Below, in pieces: positions 40,578 to 48,294 of a stretch of DNA of 64,000 bases. The number at the start of each line of letters is the position of its first letter. Within the stretch, counting starts at the first letter, position 1. The notes beneath the pieces were generated by a model, which did no database searches, had not been told where the DNA came from, and saw only the letters and a program-made list of their open reading frames with translations. The position numbers were made by a program, and so were the translations under genes. This DNA comes from JBBEAM01 sp040882845 (GTDB lineage: Bacteria; Pseudomonadota; Alphaproteobacteria; Kiloniellales; DSM-21159), in contig JBBEAM010000013.1 in assembly GCA_040882845.1 (NCBI GenBank), positions 186,001 to 250,000 of the forward strand, given 5' to 3'.

Positions 40578-41522
40578 TCAGTAGTAGAGGTAGAAGACGA
40601 TGTGGAAGAACACCGGCGCGGTGTAGGTCAGGCTGTCGACCCGGTCGAGGATGCCGCCGTGGCCGGGGATCAGGCCGCCGGAATCCTTGACCCCGAGGTC
40701 GCGCTTGACCGCCGACATCACCACGTCGCCGACGAAACCGGCGATGGCGATGGCGCCGCCGACGGCCGGGGCGAGCCAGCCCTCCAGCGGTGTCAGGTAT
40801 GGCGCCAGCAGCCAGCTGACCAGGACCGTGCAGACCAGCCCGCCGAACAAGCCCTCCCAGGTTTTGCCGGGGCTGACGCTGGGTACGATCTTGCGCCGCC
40901 CCCAGAGCTTGCCGCTGAGGTACTGGCAGACGTCGTTGAGCTGGGTCAGCAGCACCAGAAACAGCAGCAAGCCGGCGCCGCCGGCTTCGGGGTTCTCGGC
41001 CTGGGGCAAGGACAGCAGGTAGGCGGCGTGGCTGAGGCTGAAGACCGTGGTCATCAGGCCCCAGTTGAGCGTTCCCGCGGCGCGCAGGAACCCCCGGGTG
41101 TCGCCGATCCGCACCATCACCAGCGGCAGGAAGAGAAAGACCCAGACCGGGATGAAGATGATGAACATGCCGTACCAGTAGATGCCGACCCAGAGGTACT
41201 GGATCGGGATCGCCAGGTAGGCCCAGAACAGCACCCGCCGGTCGGCCCGCCGGGTTTCGATCAGGGAGAGGAACTCCTTCAGCGCGAGGAAGGAGACGAA
41301 GCCGAGAAACACCAGGGAGACGACGCGGTCGAGCGCCACGGCGATGGCGAAGACCGCGACCATCACCCACCAGGAGCGCACCCTCTGCACCAGCTCCGTC
41401 CAGTCGCTCTGCGGCTTCAGCCGGGTTAGCGCGAAGGTGATCAGGGAGGCGGCGGCCAGCGCGGCGACCACCGCCAGCAGAACCGCCGCCGTGGTCTCGG
41501 TCAGGGAGCCGAAGGCGATCAC
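40578..41522 (-). CDS. ynbB: Phosphatidate cytidylyltransferase, YnbB-like
   Basis: A 314-residue multi-helix membrane enzyme that makes CDP-diacylglycerol from CTP and phosphatidate. The CdsA signature is clear near the C-terminus: SAVKRDLGVKDSGG followed by IPGHGGILDRVDSL. QLNDVCQYLSGKLWGRRKIV and SPGKTWEGLFGG are further conserved blocks. Start is GTG at 41522, overlapping the ynbA stop (GTGA); a long open frame upstream is out of family. The gene pair ynbA-ynbB and this architecture resemble E. coli YnbA/YnbB, so it is probably a second, specialised CDP-DAG synthase, not the main CdsA. That distinction is inference. Confidence 0.87.
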   Translation of the reverse strand: MIAFGSLTETTAAVLLAVVAALAAASLITFALTRLKPQSDWTELVQRVRSWWVMVAVFAIAVALDRVVSLVFLGFVSFLALKEFLSLIETRRADRRVLFWAYLAIPIQYLWVGIYWYGMFIIFIPVWVFLFLPLVMVRIGDTRGFLRAAGTLNWGLMTTVFSLSHAAYLLSLPQAENPEAGGAGLLLFLVLLTQLNDVCQYLSGKLWGRRKIVPSVSPGKTWEGLFGGLVCTVLVSWLLAPYLTPLEGWLAPAVGGAIAIAGFVGDVVMSAVKRDLGVKDSGGLIPGHGGILDRVDSLTYTAPVFFHIVFYLYY

Positions 41523-42115
41523 GCCCGCACCGCCGCGCGCAGCCGGTTCCACAGGGTGAGAAGCGCCAGCAGCAGCAGCAGCCAGAGCAGCAGCGCGGCC
41601 AGCCAGCCGCCGGCCCAGCCGCAGCCGACCAGGATCGCGAGCAGGGAGAAGGCGAGCGCCCGGTCGCTCTTGCCCAGCGGCCCGGCGTAGTTGCGCGCGC
41701 CGCCCAGGGCCTGGGACAGCAGACCGGCGAACTCGACGATCGCGGCGAGCAGCGCCAGGAGGACGATCAGCCCGGCGTCGAGCCTGGGCACCAGGGCGAA
41801 GGGCAGGATCAGCGCGGCGTCGGAGATCACGTCGCAGATCTCGTTGAGCACCGCGCCGAGGCGGCTTTGCTGGCCGTAGCCGCGGGCCAGCATGCCGTCG
41901 AGGGCGTTGAGCGCCATGCGCGCCAGGAACAGCGGGGGCAGCAGCAGGAAAACCCAGCCGCCGCCGCTCGCCGCCAGCACCAGCCCGGCGAGCAGCGACA
42001 GCGCCAGCGCGGCCAGGGTGACCTGGTTCGCGGTGACGCCGGCGGCCGCGAGCTTCGCCGCCGCCGGCCGCAGCCGGTTCTGGAACGCCGGTTTGAGATC
42101 GTAGATCGAGGCCAT
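41519..42115 (-). CDS. ynbA: CDP-alcohol phosphatidyltransferase, YnbA-like
   Basis: A 198-residue integral membrane enzyme of the CDP-alcohol phosphotransferase family, with about six helices. The family motif is present but altered: NALDGMLARGYGQQSRLG with AVLNEICDVISD reads N70-x2-D73G-x2-AR-x8-G-x3-N91-x3-D95, where two of the four usual Asp residues are Asn. As I recall, E. coli YnbA has the same form, so this is probably a subfamily trait. The acceptor alcohol is unknown. It starts at MASIYDLKPAFQ and is divergent from trpB with a 158-base gap. Confidence 0.85.
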   Translation of the reverse strand: MASIYDLKPAFQNRLRPAAAKLAAAGVTANQVTLAALALSLLAGLVLAASGGGWVFLLLPPLFLARMALNALDGMLARGYGQQSRLGAVLNEICDVISDAALILPFALVPRLDAGLIVLLALLAAIVEFAGLLSQALGGARNYAGPLGKSDRALAFSLLAILVGCGWAGGWLAALLLWLLLLLALLTLWNRLRAAVRA

Positions 42116-42273
42116 GCTCCGCTTCGCCTCCCAACTGCCGCTGGGCCCCAGACTACGCCATCCCGGGCCGCTTTCGAATCGCCGAAATAGGGTCCTTCGC
42201 GCTGCCGCAATCATTGCGGTGGCGGTCGCTTTGGGGCAAAGTCCGGCGCGAATTTCGAGAGGCATCACACCCG

Positions 42274-43488
42274 ATGACGGACAAGCTGAACAGCTACCGC
42301 AGCGGCCCCGACGAGGCCGGGCATTTCGGTATCTACGGCGGACGCTACGTCGCCGAGACCCTGATGCCGCTGATCCTGGAGGTTGAGCAGGCCTACAACG
42401 CGGCCAAGGCCGATCCGAGCTTCCAGGAGCAGATCGACCACTTCGCCGAACACTATGTCGGGCGGCCGAGCCCGCTGTATTTCGCCGAGCGGCTGACTGA
42501 GGAACTCGGCGGCGCCAAGATCTACTTCAAGCGCGACGAGCTGAACCACACCGGCAGCCACAAGATCAACAACACCCTGGGCCAGATCCTGCTGGCCAAG
42601 CGCATGGGCAAGACCCGGATCATCGCGGAGACCGGGGCCGGGCAGCACGGCGTCGCCACGGCCACGGTCTGCGCCCGCTTCGACCTGCCCTGCGTGGTCT
42701 ACATGGGCGCCACCGATATCGAGAGACAGGCCCCCAACGTCTTCCGCATGAAGCTGCTTGGCGCCGAGGTCGTGCCGGTGACCAGCGGCACTGGGACGCT
42801 GAAGGACGCGATGAACGATGCCCTGCGCGACTGGGTGGCGAATGTCGACTCGACCTTCTACATCATCGGCACGGTCGCCGGGCCGCACCCCTATCCGGCG
42901 ATGGTGCGCGACTTCCAGTCGGTGATCGGCAACGAGGTGCGCTGGCAGATGATGCAGCGCGAAGGCTGCCTGCCCGACGCGCTGGTCGCCTGCATCGGCG
43001 GCGGTTCCAACGCCATGGGGCTGTTTCACCCCTTCCTCGACGAGCCCGAGGTCAAGATCTACGGCGTCGAGGCGGCCGGCCGCGGCATCGAAACCGGCGA
43101 ACACGCCGCCTCGCTGAACGGCGGCCGGGCGGGGGTGCTGCACGGCAACCGCACCTACCTGCTGCAGACCGACGACGGCCAGATCGTCGACGCCTATTCG
43201 ATCTCCGCCGGGCTGGACTATCCCGGGATCGGTCCGGAACACGCCTGGCTGAGCGAGACCGGTCGGGTCGAGTACCTCTCGGCGAGCGACGAGGAGGCGC
43301 TGAAGGCCTTCCAGCTCTGCTGCCGTACCGAAGGGATCATCCCGGCGCTCGAGCCCTCCCATGCTCTTGCCAAAGTGACCGAGATCGCGCCGCGAATGTC
43401 CAAGGACCAGATCCTGGTGATGAACCTCTGCGGCCGCGGCGACAAGGACGTCTTCTCGGTCGCCAAGGCCCTGGGGGTCGAGCTTTGA
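42274..43488 (+). CDS. trpB: Tryptophan synthase beta chain
   Basis: A 404-residue PLP enzyme condensing indole and serine. The start MTDKLNSYRSGPDEAGHFG at 42274 follows GAGAGG; the frame opens at 42214. The PLP Lys is in RDELNHTGSHKINNTLGQIL, and IAETGAGQHGVATATVCARF is the catalytic COMM loop. CIGGGSNAMGLFHPF binds the PLP phosphate. ETGRVEYLSASDEEAL and the C-terminal LCGRGDKDVFSV are conserved. It is the first gene of trpB-trpA-accD-folC, each overlapping or nearly touching the next. Confidence 0.97.
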   Translation: MTDKLNSYRSGPDEAGHFGIYGGRYVAETLMPLILEVEQAYNAAKADPSFQEQIDHFAEHYVGRPSPLYFAERLTEELGGAKIYFKRDELNHTGSHKINNTLGQILLAKRMGKTRIIAETGAGQHGVATATVCARFDLPCVVYMGATDIERQAPNVFRMKLLGAEVVPVTSGTGTLKDAMNDALRDWVANVDSTFYIIGTVAGPHPYPAMVRDFQSVIGNEVRWQMMQREGCLPDALVACIGGGSNAMGLFHPFLDEPEVKIYGVEAAGRGIETGEHAASLNGGRAGVLHGNRTYLLQTDDGQIVDAYSISAGLDYPGIGPEHAWLSETGRVEYLSASDEEALKAFQLCCRTEGIIPALEPSHALAKVTEIAPRMSKDQILVMNLCGRGDKDVFSVAKALGVEL

Positions 43489-44330
43489 GCAGCCGGGCCG
43501 ACGCACAGAGCCGCGTCGCCAAGCGCTTCGCCGCGCTGAAGGCCGAGGGCCGCGGCGGGCTGGTCACCTTCCTGACCGCCGGCGACCCCGACCTGGAGAC
43601 CTCCTACGAGATCCTCAAGGGCCTGCCGGAAGCCGGCGCCGACGTGATCGAGCTCGGCATGCCCTTTTCCGACCCCATGGCCGACGGACCGGCGATCCAG
43701 GCCTCCTCGCTGCGCGCCCTGAAGGCCGGGATGACGCTGCGGAAAACCCTGCAGATCGCCAAGCGGTTCCGCGCCGAGGTGGATGGCGAAACGCCGCTGA
43801 TCCTGATGGGCTACTACAATCCGATCTACAGCTATGGCGTCGAGGCCTTCCTCGAGGATGCGCTGGCCGCCGGGGTGGACGGCCTGATCGTGGTCGACCT
43901 GCCGCCGGAGGAAGACGGCGAGCTCTGCCTGCCGGCGCTGAAAGCGGGGCTGCACTTCATCCGCTTGGCGACGCCGACCACCGACGACAAGCGCCTTCCC
44001 AAGGTGCTGAGCAACACCAGCGGCTTCGTCTACTACGTCTCGATCGCCGGGATCACCGGCACCGCTTCCGCCCAGGCGACCGACATCGGCGCCGCGGTGG
44101 CGCGGCTGAAACGCCATACCGATCTGCCGATCGCCGTCGGCTTCGGCATCAAGACCCCGGAGCAGGCGCGCGAGGTGGCGGAGGTGGCGGACGCCGCGGT
44201 GGTCGGCTCGGCCCTGGTCGACCGCCTGAAGAACTCTCTCGACGCCGAGGACAAGGCAGGGTCGCAGACGGTTTCCAGCGTGCTGGGACTCGTACGTGAC
44301 CTTGCCCAGGGCGTCCGTGCTAAGGTCTAG
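43485..44330 (+). CDS. trpA: Tryptophan synthase alpha chain
   Basis: A 281-residue TIM barrel that cleaves indole-3-glycerol phosphate. The catalytic Glu is in ADVIELGMPFSDPMADGPAI and the catalytic Asp in ADGLIVVDLPPEE-type sequence (here GLIVVDLPPEEDGELCLP). SIAGITGTASAQATD and VGFGIKTPEQAREVAEVADA make the phosphate site. The start is TTG overlapping the trpB TGA (TTGA), a rare codon made plausible by the coupling. accD begins 4 bases later. Confidence 0.96.
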   Translation: MSSRADAQSRVAKRFAALKAEGRGGLVTFLTAGDPDLETSYEILKGLPEAGADVIELGMPFSDPMADGPAIQASSLRALKAGMTLRKTLQIAKRFRAEVDGETPLILMGYYNPIYSYGVEAFLEDALAAGVDGLIVVDLPPEEDGELCLPALKAGLHFIRLATPTTDDKRLPKVLSNTSGFVYYVSIAGITGTASAQATDIGAAVARLKRHTDLPIAVGFGIKTPEQAREVAEVADAAVVGSALVDRLKNSLDAEDKAGSQTVSSVLGLVRDLAQGVRAKV

Positions 44331-44333
44331 GAC

Positions 44334-45320
44334 ATGAACTGGATCACCAACTACGTGCGGCCGAAGATCCGCTCGCTGATCAAGAAGCAGGACGTCCCGG
44401 AAAACCTCTGGGAGAAGTGCCCGGCTTGCGGCCAGATGATTTTCCATCGCGAGATGGAGGAGAACCTGCGGGTCTGCACCTCCTGCGGGCATCACCTGCG
44501 GGTCAGCGCCGCCTATCGCCTGAAAATGCTGTTCGACGAGGGCAAGTACAGCCTGATCGAGCTGCCGGAGACGATTGCCGATCCGCTGCGCTTCCGCGAC
44601 CGGGAGCGCTACAGCGAACGGCTGCGCAAAGCGCGCTCCAAGACCGGCCGCAACGATGCCATCCAGGTCGCCCACGGCGCCATGGGCGGCCAGCAGGTGG
44701 TGGTCGCGGCCTTCGATTTCTCCTTCATGGGCGGCTCCATGGGTATCGCTGTCGGCGAGGGCCTGGTCGCCGCCGCCAAGCTGGCGGTCGCCCAGGAAGC
44801 GCCGCTGATCGCCATTCCCGCCTCGGGCGGCGCGCGCATGCAGGAGGGGATCCTCTCGCTGATGCAGATGCCGCGCACGGTGATCGCCGTGGAGATGGTC
44901 AAGGACGCCGGCCTGCCCTACATCGTCCTGCTGACCGATCCGACCACCGGCGGCGTCTCCGCGTCCTTCGCCATGCTCGGCGATATTCAGATCGCCGAGC
45001 CCGGCGCGATCATCGGCTTCGCCGGCGCCCGGGTGATCGAGGAGACGATTCGCGAGAAGCTGCCCGAGGGCTTCCAGCGCTCCGAATATCTGCTCGAACA
45101 CGGCATGCTGGACATGGTGGTGCCGCGCAGCCAGCTGCGCGAGCGGCTGATCCGGGTGATCGATCTCTTGATGCACGCCACGCCCTCGGCCGAGGTGGTC
45201 AAGCTCCCCAAGTCGGAACAGGACGGCAAGAAGGGCGGCGTGGCCACAAGGAGCGAGTCCGGCAAGGCCGGGACCGGGAAAGCCTCCGACGCCAAGGAGA
45301 AACCGAAAGCCGGTGACTAG
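44334..45320 (+). CDS. accD: Acetyl-CoA carboxylase carboxyltransferase beta subunit
   Basis: A 328-residue subunit that, with AccA, moves the carboxyl group to acetyl-CoA to form malonyl-CoA. The N-terminal zinc ribbon has Cys29, Cys32, Cys48 and Cys51 (CPACG, CTSCG). The crotonase-like core contains SFMGGSMGIAVGEG, PASGGARMQEGILSLMQM and DPTTGGVSASFAMLGD. A Lys/Gly-rich tail of about 35 residues ends the protein. trpA-accD-folC is a conserved alphaproteobacterial order. It overlaps folC by 8 bases. Confidence 0.97.
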   Translation: MNWITNYVRPKIRSLIKKQDVPENLWEKCPACGQMIFHREMEENLRVCTSCGHHLRVSAAYRLKMLFDEGKYSLIELPETIADPLRFRDRERYSERLRKARSKTGRNDAIQVAHGAMGGQQVVVAAFDFSFMGGSMGIAVGEGLVAAAKLAVAQEAPLIAIPASGGARMQEGILSLMQMPRTVIAVEMVKDAGLPYIVLLTDPTTGGVSASFAMLGDIQIAEPGAIIGFAGARVIEETIREKLPEGFQRSEYLLEHGMLDMVVPRSQLRERLIRVIDLLMHATPSAEVVKLPKSEQDGKKGGVATRSESGKAGTGKASDAKEKPKAGD

Positions 45321-46617
45321 CCCGACCGCGGGCCTGGGCCCGGCCGCGGCGCCGGGCAGCGATCGGGTGCTCGCGCGCCTGATGAGCCTGCACCCCAAGA
45401 TCATCGATCTCTCCCTCGACCGCATGGAGCGGATCCTGGCGCTGCTCGGCCATCCCGAGCGCAGCCTGCCGCCGGTGGTGCATGTCGCCGGCACCAACGG
45501 CAAGGGCTCGGTGATCGCCTATCTGCGCGCCATGCTGGAGGCCGCGGGACAGCGCGTCCATGTCTATACCTCGCCGCATCTCCTGCGCTTCCACGAGCGC
45601 GTACGCCTGGCGGGCGAACTGATCGGCGAGGACGCGCTGACCGCGCTGCTCGAGGAGTGCGAGCGCGTCAACGGGGCGACGCCGATCACCTACTTCGAAA
45701 TCACCACCGCGGCGGCGCTGCTGGCTTACGCACGTACGCCCGGGGATATCCTGCTGCTGGAGGTCGGCCTGGGCGGCCGCCTCGACGCCACCAACGTGAT
45801 CGACCGGCCAGCGCTTTCGGTGGTCACCTCGATCTCGGTCGACCACACCCAGTTCCTCGGCGAGGGGATCGCCCAGATCGCTTACGAGAAGGCCGGAATC
45901 CTCAAGCCCGGGGTGCCCGCGGTCTCGGCCCCGCAGACGCCGGAGGCCGGCGCGGTGCTGCGCGCCCGCGCCGCCGCGCTCGGCGCGCCCTTCACGGAGA
46001 TCTCCTTCCAGGCGCGCGAAGACGGCTTCCTCCTGGAGGGCGTAGCCTATCCGCCGCCGGTGCTGCTGGGGCGGCATCAGCTCGAGAACGCCGCCCTGGC
46101 TGTCGCCAGCGCCAAGGCCTTGCCCGGCCATGACCTGGACGACGCTGCGATTCGCCGTGGCCTCGCCGAGGCGGTCTGGCCGGGGCGGATGCAACGCCTC
46201 GCCGAGGGCCGCCTTGCCGCGCTGCTGCCCGAAGGCTGGGAGCTCTGGCTCGACGGCGGCCACAACGCCGCCGCCGGCGAGGCCCTGGCCGGTTTGCTCG
46301 ATGGCTGGAGCGACCGGCCGCTGGCGCTGATCTATGGCATGCTCAACACCAAGTCTGCCCAGGGCTTTCTCAAGCCCCTGGCGCGCCAGGCCCGCGATCT
46401 CGCCGCCGTGGCGATTCCCGGCGAGCCGGCCTCGCTGAGCGCCGCCGAGGCCGCCGCCGCGGCGCGGGACAGCGGCTTCGCAGCGGAGGCGGCGGAGTCC
46501 GTCGCCGCCGCCCTCGCCGCCCTCGCCGCCAAGGGCGGGCCGCCGCGCCGGGTGCTGATCTGCGGCTCGCTCTATCTCGCCGGCAGGGTGCTGGCCGAGA
46601 ACCAGGCTCAGGGTTAG
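45313..46617 (+). CDS. folC: Bifunctional folylpolyglutamate / dihydrofolate synthase
   Basis: A 434-residue Mur-ligase-like ATPase that adds glutamate to dihydropteroate and folates. The P-loop is VVHVAGTNGKGSVIAYLRAM, with the conserved TSPHLLRFHERVRLAGE, FEITTAAALL, LEVGLGGRLDATNVI and SVDHTQFLGEGIAQIAYEKAG. DGGHNAAAG starts the C-domain. The GTG start overlaps accD. The first 20 residues are non-conserved. It is the last biosynthetic gene before the oxygenase fusion (10-base gap). Confidence 0.96.
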   Translation: MTSPTAGLGPAAAPGSDRVLARLMSLHPKIIDLSLDRMERILALLGHPERSLPPVVHVAGTNGKGSVIAYLRAMLEAAGQRVHVYTSPHLLRFHERVRLAGELIGEDALTALLEECERVNGATPITYFEITTAAALLAYARTPGDILLLEVGLGGRLDATNVIDRPALSVVTSISVDHTQFLGEGIAQIAYEKAGILKPGVPAVSAPQTPEAGAVLRARAAALGAPFTEISFQAREDGFLLEGVAYPPPVLLGRHQLENAALAVASAKALPGHDLDDAAIRRGLAEAVWPGRMQRLAEGRLAALLPEGWELWLDGGHNAAAGEALAGLLDGWSDRPLALIYGMLNTKSAQGFLKPLARQARDLAAVAIPGEPASLSAAEAAAAARDSGFAAEAAESVAAALAALAAKGGPPRRVLICGSLYLAGRVLAENQAQG

Positions 46618-46627
46618 ACTGCGCCTC

Positions 46628-47788
46628 ATGTTCCAGCCCGGACAGCAGCCGAAGCCCACGCCGCAGCCAGCGCGCCAAGCCCAGCAGCCGCTGGCGCCGG
46701 GCGACTTTCTGCCCGACTTCCAGCTGCCCGATCACCTCGGCCGCAGCTCGATCCTGGCGACCCAGATGCTGGGCAAGCCGGTGGTGCTGTTGTTCTATCC
46801 CGGCAACAGCCTCCTGGCCGCCCAGAAGCAGCTCCGGCGCTTCGCCGCGCTGGGACGGGAGCTCGAGCAGGCCGCGCATGTCTTCGCGATCTGCTCCGAC
46901 CCGCCGGAGGCCAACGCCAAGGCGGCCAGCCTGACCGGCTTTCCCTTCCAGATTCTCTGCGACGGCAACCGCCAGCTCGCCGCCGCCTTCCAGATCCAGC
47001 ACAACCTGCAGCCGGCCGGCGATCCGCTCGGGGCGGCGGGCTTCACCTGCGTCCTCGGCGACCGCAACCGCCGGCTGCTGCGCATCGACCGCGACATCGC
47101 CGAGGCAAACTACGCCGACAGGCTGCTCGCCGAGCTTCGGGACTGGCCGGAACCGGAGCCGGTCGCGCTGCCGGCCTCTGCGCCGCTGCTCTACGTGCCC
47201 CGGGTGCTGGAGCCGGAGTTCTGCAGGCGGTTGATCGAGATTCACGAAGCCGACAACGAACCGAGCTACGCGCGCCAGGATTCCCACGGCCAAGCGCGCG
47301 ACAATACCGACGCTACGGTCAAGGTGCGCCGCGACCACTACGTGCGCGATCCAGCGCTGTTCAACGACATCAAGTGGCGGATCGGCCGGCGTGTGCTGCC
47401 GGAAATCGAGAAAGCCTTCTTCTACCGGGTGACCGGGGTCGAGGAGTTCAAGATCTGCCGCTACGATGCCGAGGACCACGGCCACTTCATCCCGCACCGC
47501 GACAACAACAACATCAGCGGCGCCCACCGGCGCTTCGCCATGACCCTCAACCTCAACCCTGCGGGGCCTGAGGAGGACTACGACGGCGGCTACCTGCGCT
47601 TTCCCGAGTACGGGCCGCATCTCTACCGTCCGGCGCCGGGCGACGCGGTGATCTTCTCCTGCTCGCTGCTGCACGAGGCGACCGAGGTGACCCGCGGCCG
47701 GCGCTACGTGCTGCTGTCCTTCATGTTCGGCGAGGACGGTGCCGAAATCCTGCGCCGCAACCAGGCGCGCGGCAGCCGGCAGGCCTGA
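46628..47788 (+). CDS. Peroxiredoxin-like domain fused to a prolyl-4-hydroxylase-type 2OG-Fe(II) oxygenase
   Basis: A protein of 386 residues. Residues about 22-165 have the AhpC/TSA fold pattern (APGDFLPDFQLPD, VVLLFYPGNSLLAAQ, VFAICSDPPEANAKAA, FPFQILCDGNRQLAAAF). The peroxidatic motif P-x3-T/S-x2-C is replaced (PGNSLLAA): Ala65 stands where Cys is expected, so peroxidase activity is unlikely. Residues about 185-370 are a P4Hc oxygenase with iron ligands His290, Asp292 (FIPHRDNNN) and His349 (LLHEATEV), and Arg358/359 for 2-oxoglutarate. Substrate is unknown. It follows folC by 10 bases and a terminator follows. Confidence 0.85.
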   Translation: MFQPGQQPKPTPQPARQAQQPLAPGDFLPDFQLPDHLGRSSILATQMLGKPVVLLFYPGNSLLAAQKQLRRFAALGRELEQAAHVFAICSDPPEANAKAASLTGFPFQILCDGNRQLAAAFQIQHNLQPAGDPLGAAGFTCVLGDRNRRLLRIDRDIAEANYADRLLAELRDWPEPEPVALPASAPLLYVPRVLEPEFCRRLIEIHEADNEPSYARQDSHGQARDNTDATVKVRRDHYVRDPALFNDIKWRIGRRVLPEIEKAFFYRVTGVEEFKICRYDAEDHGHFIPHRDNNNISGAHRRFAMTLNLNPAGPEEDYDGGYLRFPEYGPHLYRPAPGDAVIFSCSLLHEATEVTRGRRYVLLSFMFGEDGAEILRRNQARGSRQA

Positions 47789-47807
47789 GCCGCTACCCGG
47801 ACCGAAA

Positions 47808-47836
47808 CAAAAAGCCCCGCCGTCCGGCGGGGCTTT
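47808..47836. terminator. Bidirectional terminator between the oxygenase gene and trxA
   Basis: AAAAA-GCCCCGCC-GTCC-GGCGGGGC-TTT: an 8-bp GC stem with an A-run on the left and a shorter T-run on the right. It serves the trpBA-accD-folC-oxygenase run and, on the other strand, the tsaE...addA-trxA run. Confidence 0.8.
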
Positions 47837-47858
47837 CGCTGTGGCAGCCTGGAGTGGC

Positions 47859-48179
47859 TCAGACGTTCTCTTCCAGCCAGTCCTGCAGCTGGTTGCGGGG
47901 CAGGGCGCCGACCTTGGTCGCGGCGACCTCGCCGTCCTTGAACAGCATCAAGGTGGGAATGCCGCGCACGCCGAACTTGGTCGGGGTCTGCGGATTCTCG
48001 TCGATGTTGATCTTGACGACGGTGACCCGGTCGCCGAGCTCCTTGGCGATCTCCTCCAGGGCGGGTGCGATGGTCTTGCAGGGACCGCACCACTCTGCCC
48101 AGAAATCCACCAGGACCGGCTTATCGGCTTTGAGGACGTCGCTTTCGAAAGAGGTGTCGCTTACGCTGGCTGTGGACAT
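47859..48179 (-). CDS. trxA: Thioredoxin 1
   Basis: A 106-residue thioredoxin. The active site is WAEWCGPCK with Cys31 and Cys34, Asp25 of the buried acid is present (VLVDFWAEW), and the cis-Pro is in VRGIPTLMLFKDG. The start MSTASVSDTSFESDVLKADK is set by homology inside a longer frame. It is the last gene of the minus-strand run, 115 bases after addA, a neighbour pair common in alphaproteobacteria. It reduces protein disulfides in the cytoplasm. Confidence 0.97.
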   Translation of the reverse strand: MSTASVSDTSFESDVLKADKPVLVDFWAEWCGPCKTIAPALEEIAKELGDRVTVVKINIDENPQTPTKFGVRGIPTLMLFKDGEVAATKVGALPRNQLQDWLEENV

Positions 48180-48294
48180 TCCAACCCCATCAAATTGTTC
48201 GGGAAATTCGCACTTTCCGTGCCGGATTCTGCTGTCCGGCCGTCTGCCGGGGGCGTGCGCCTCATTCAAATATGGGGAGGGATCGGCGCGGGCG

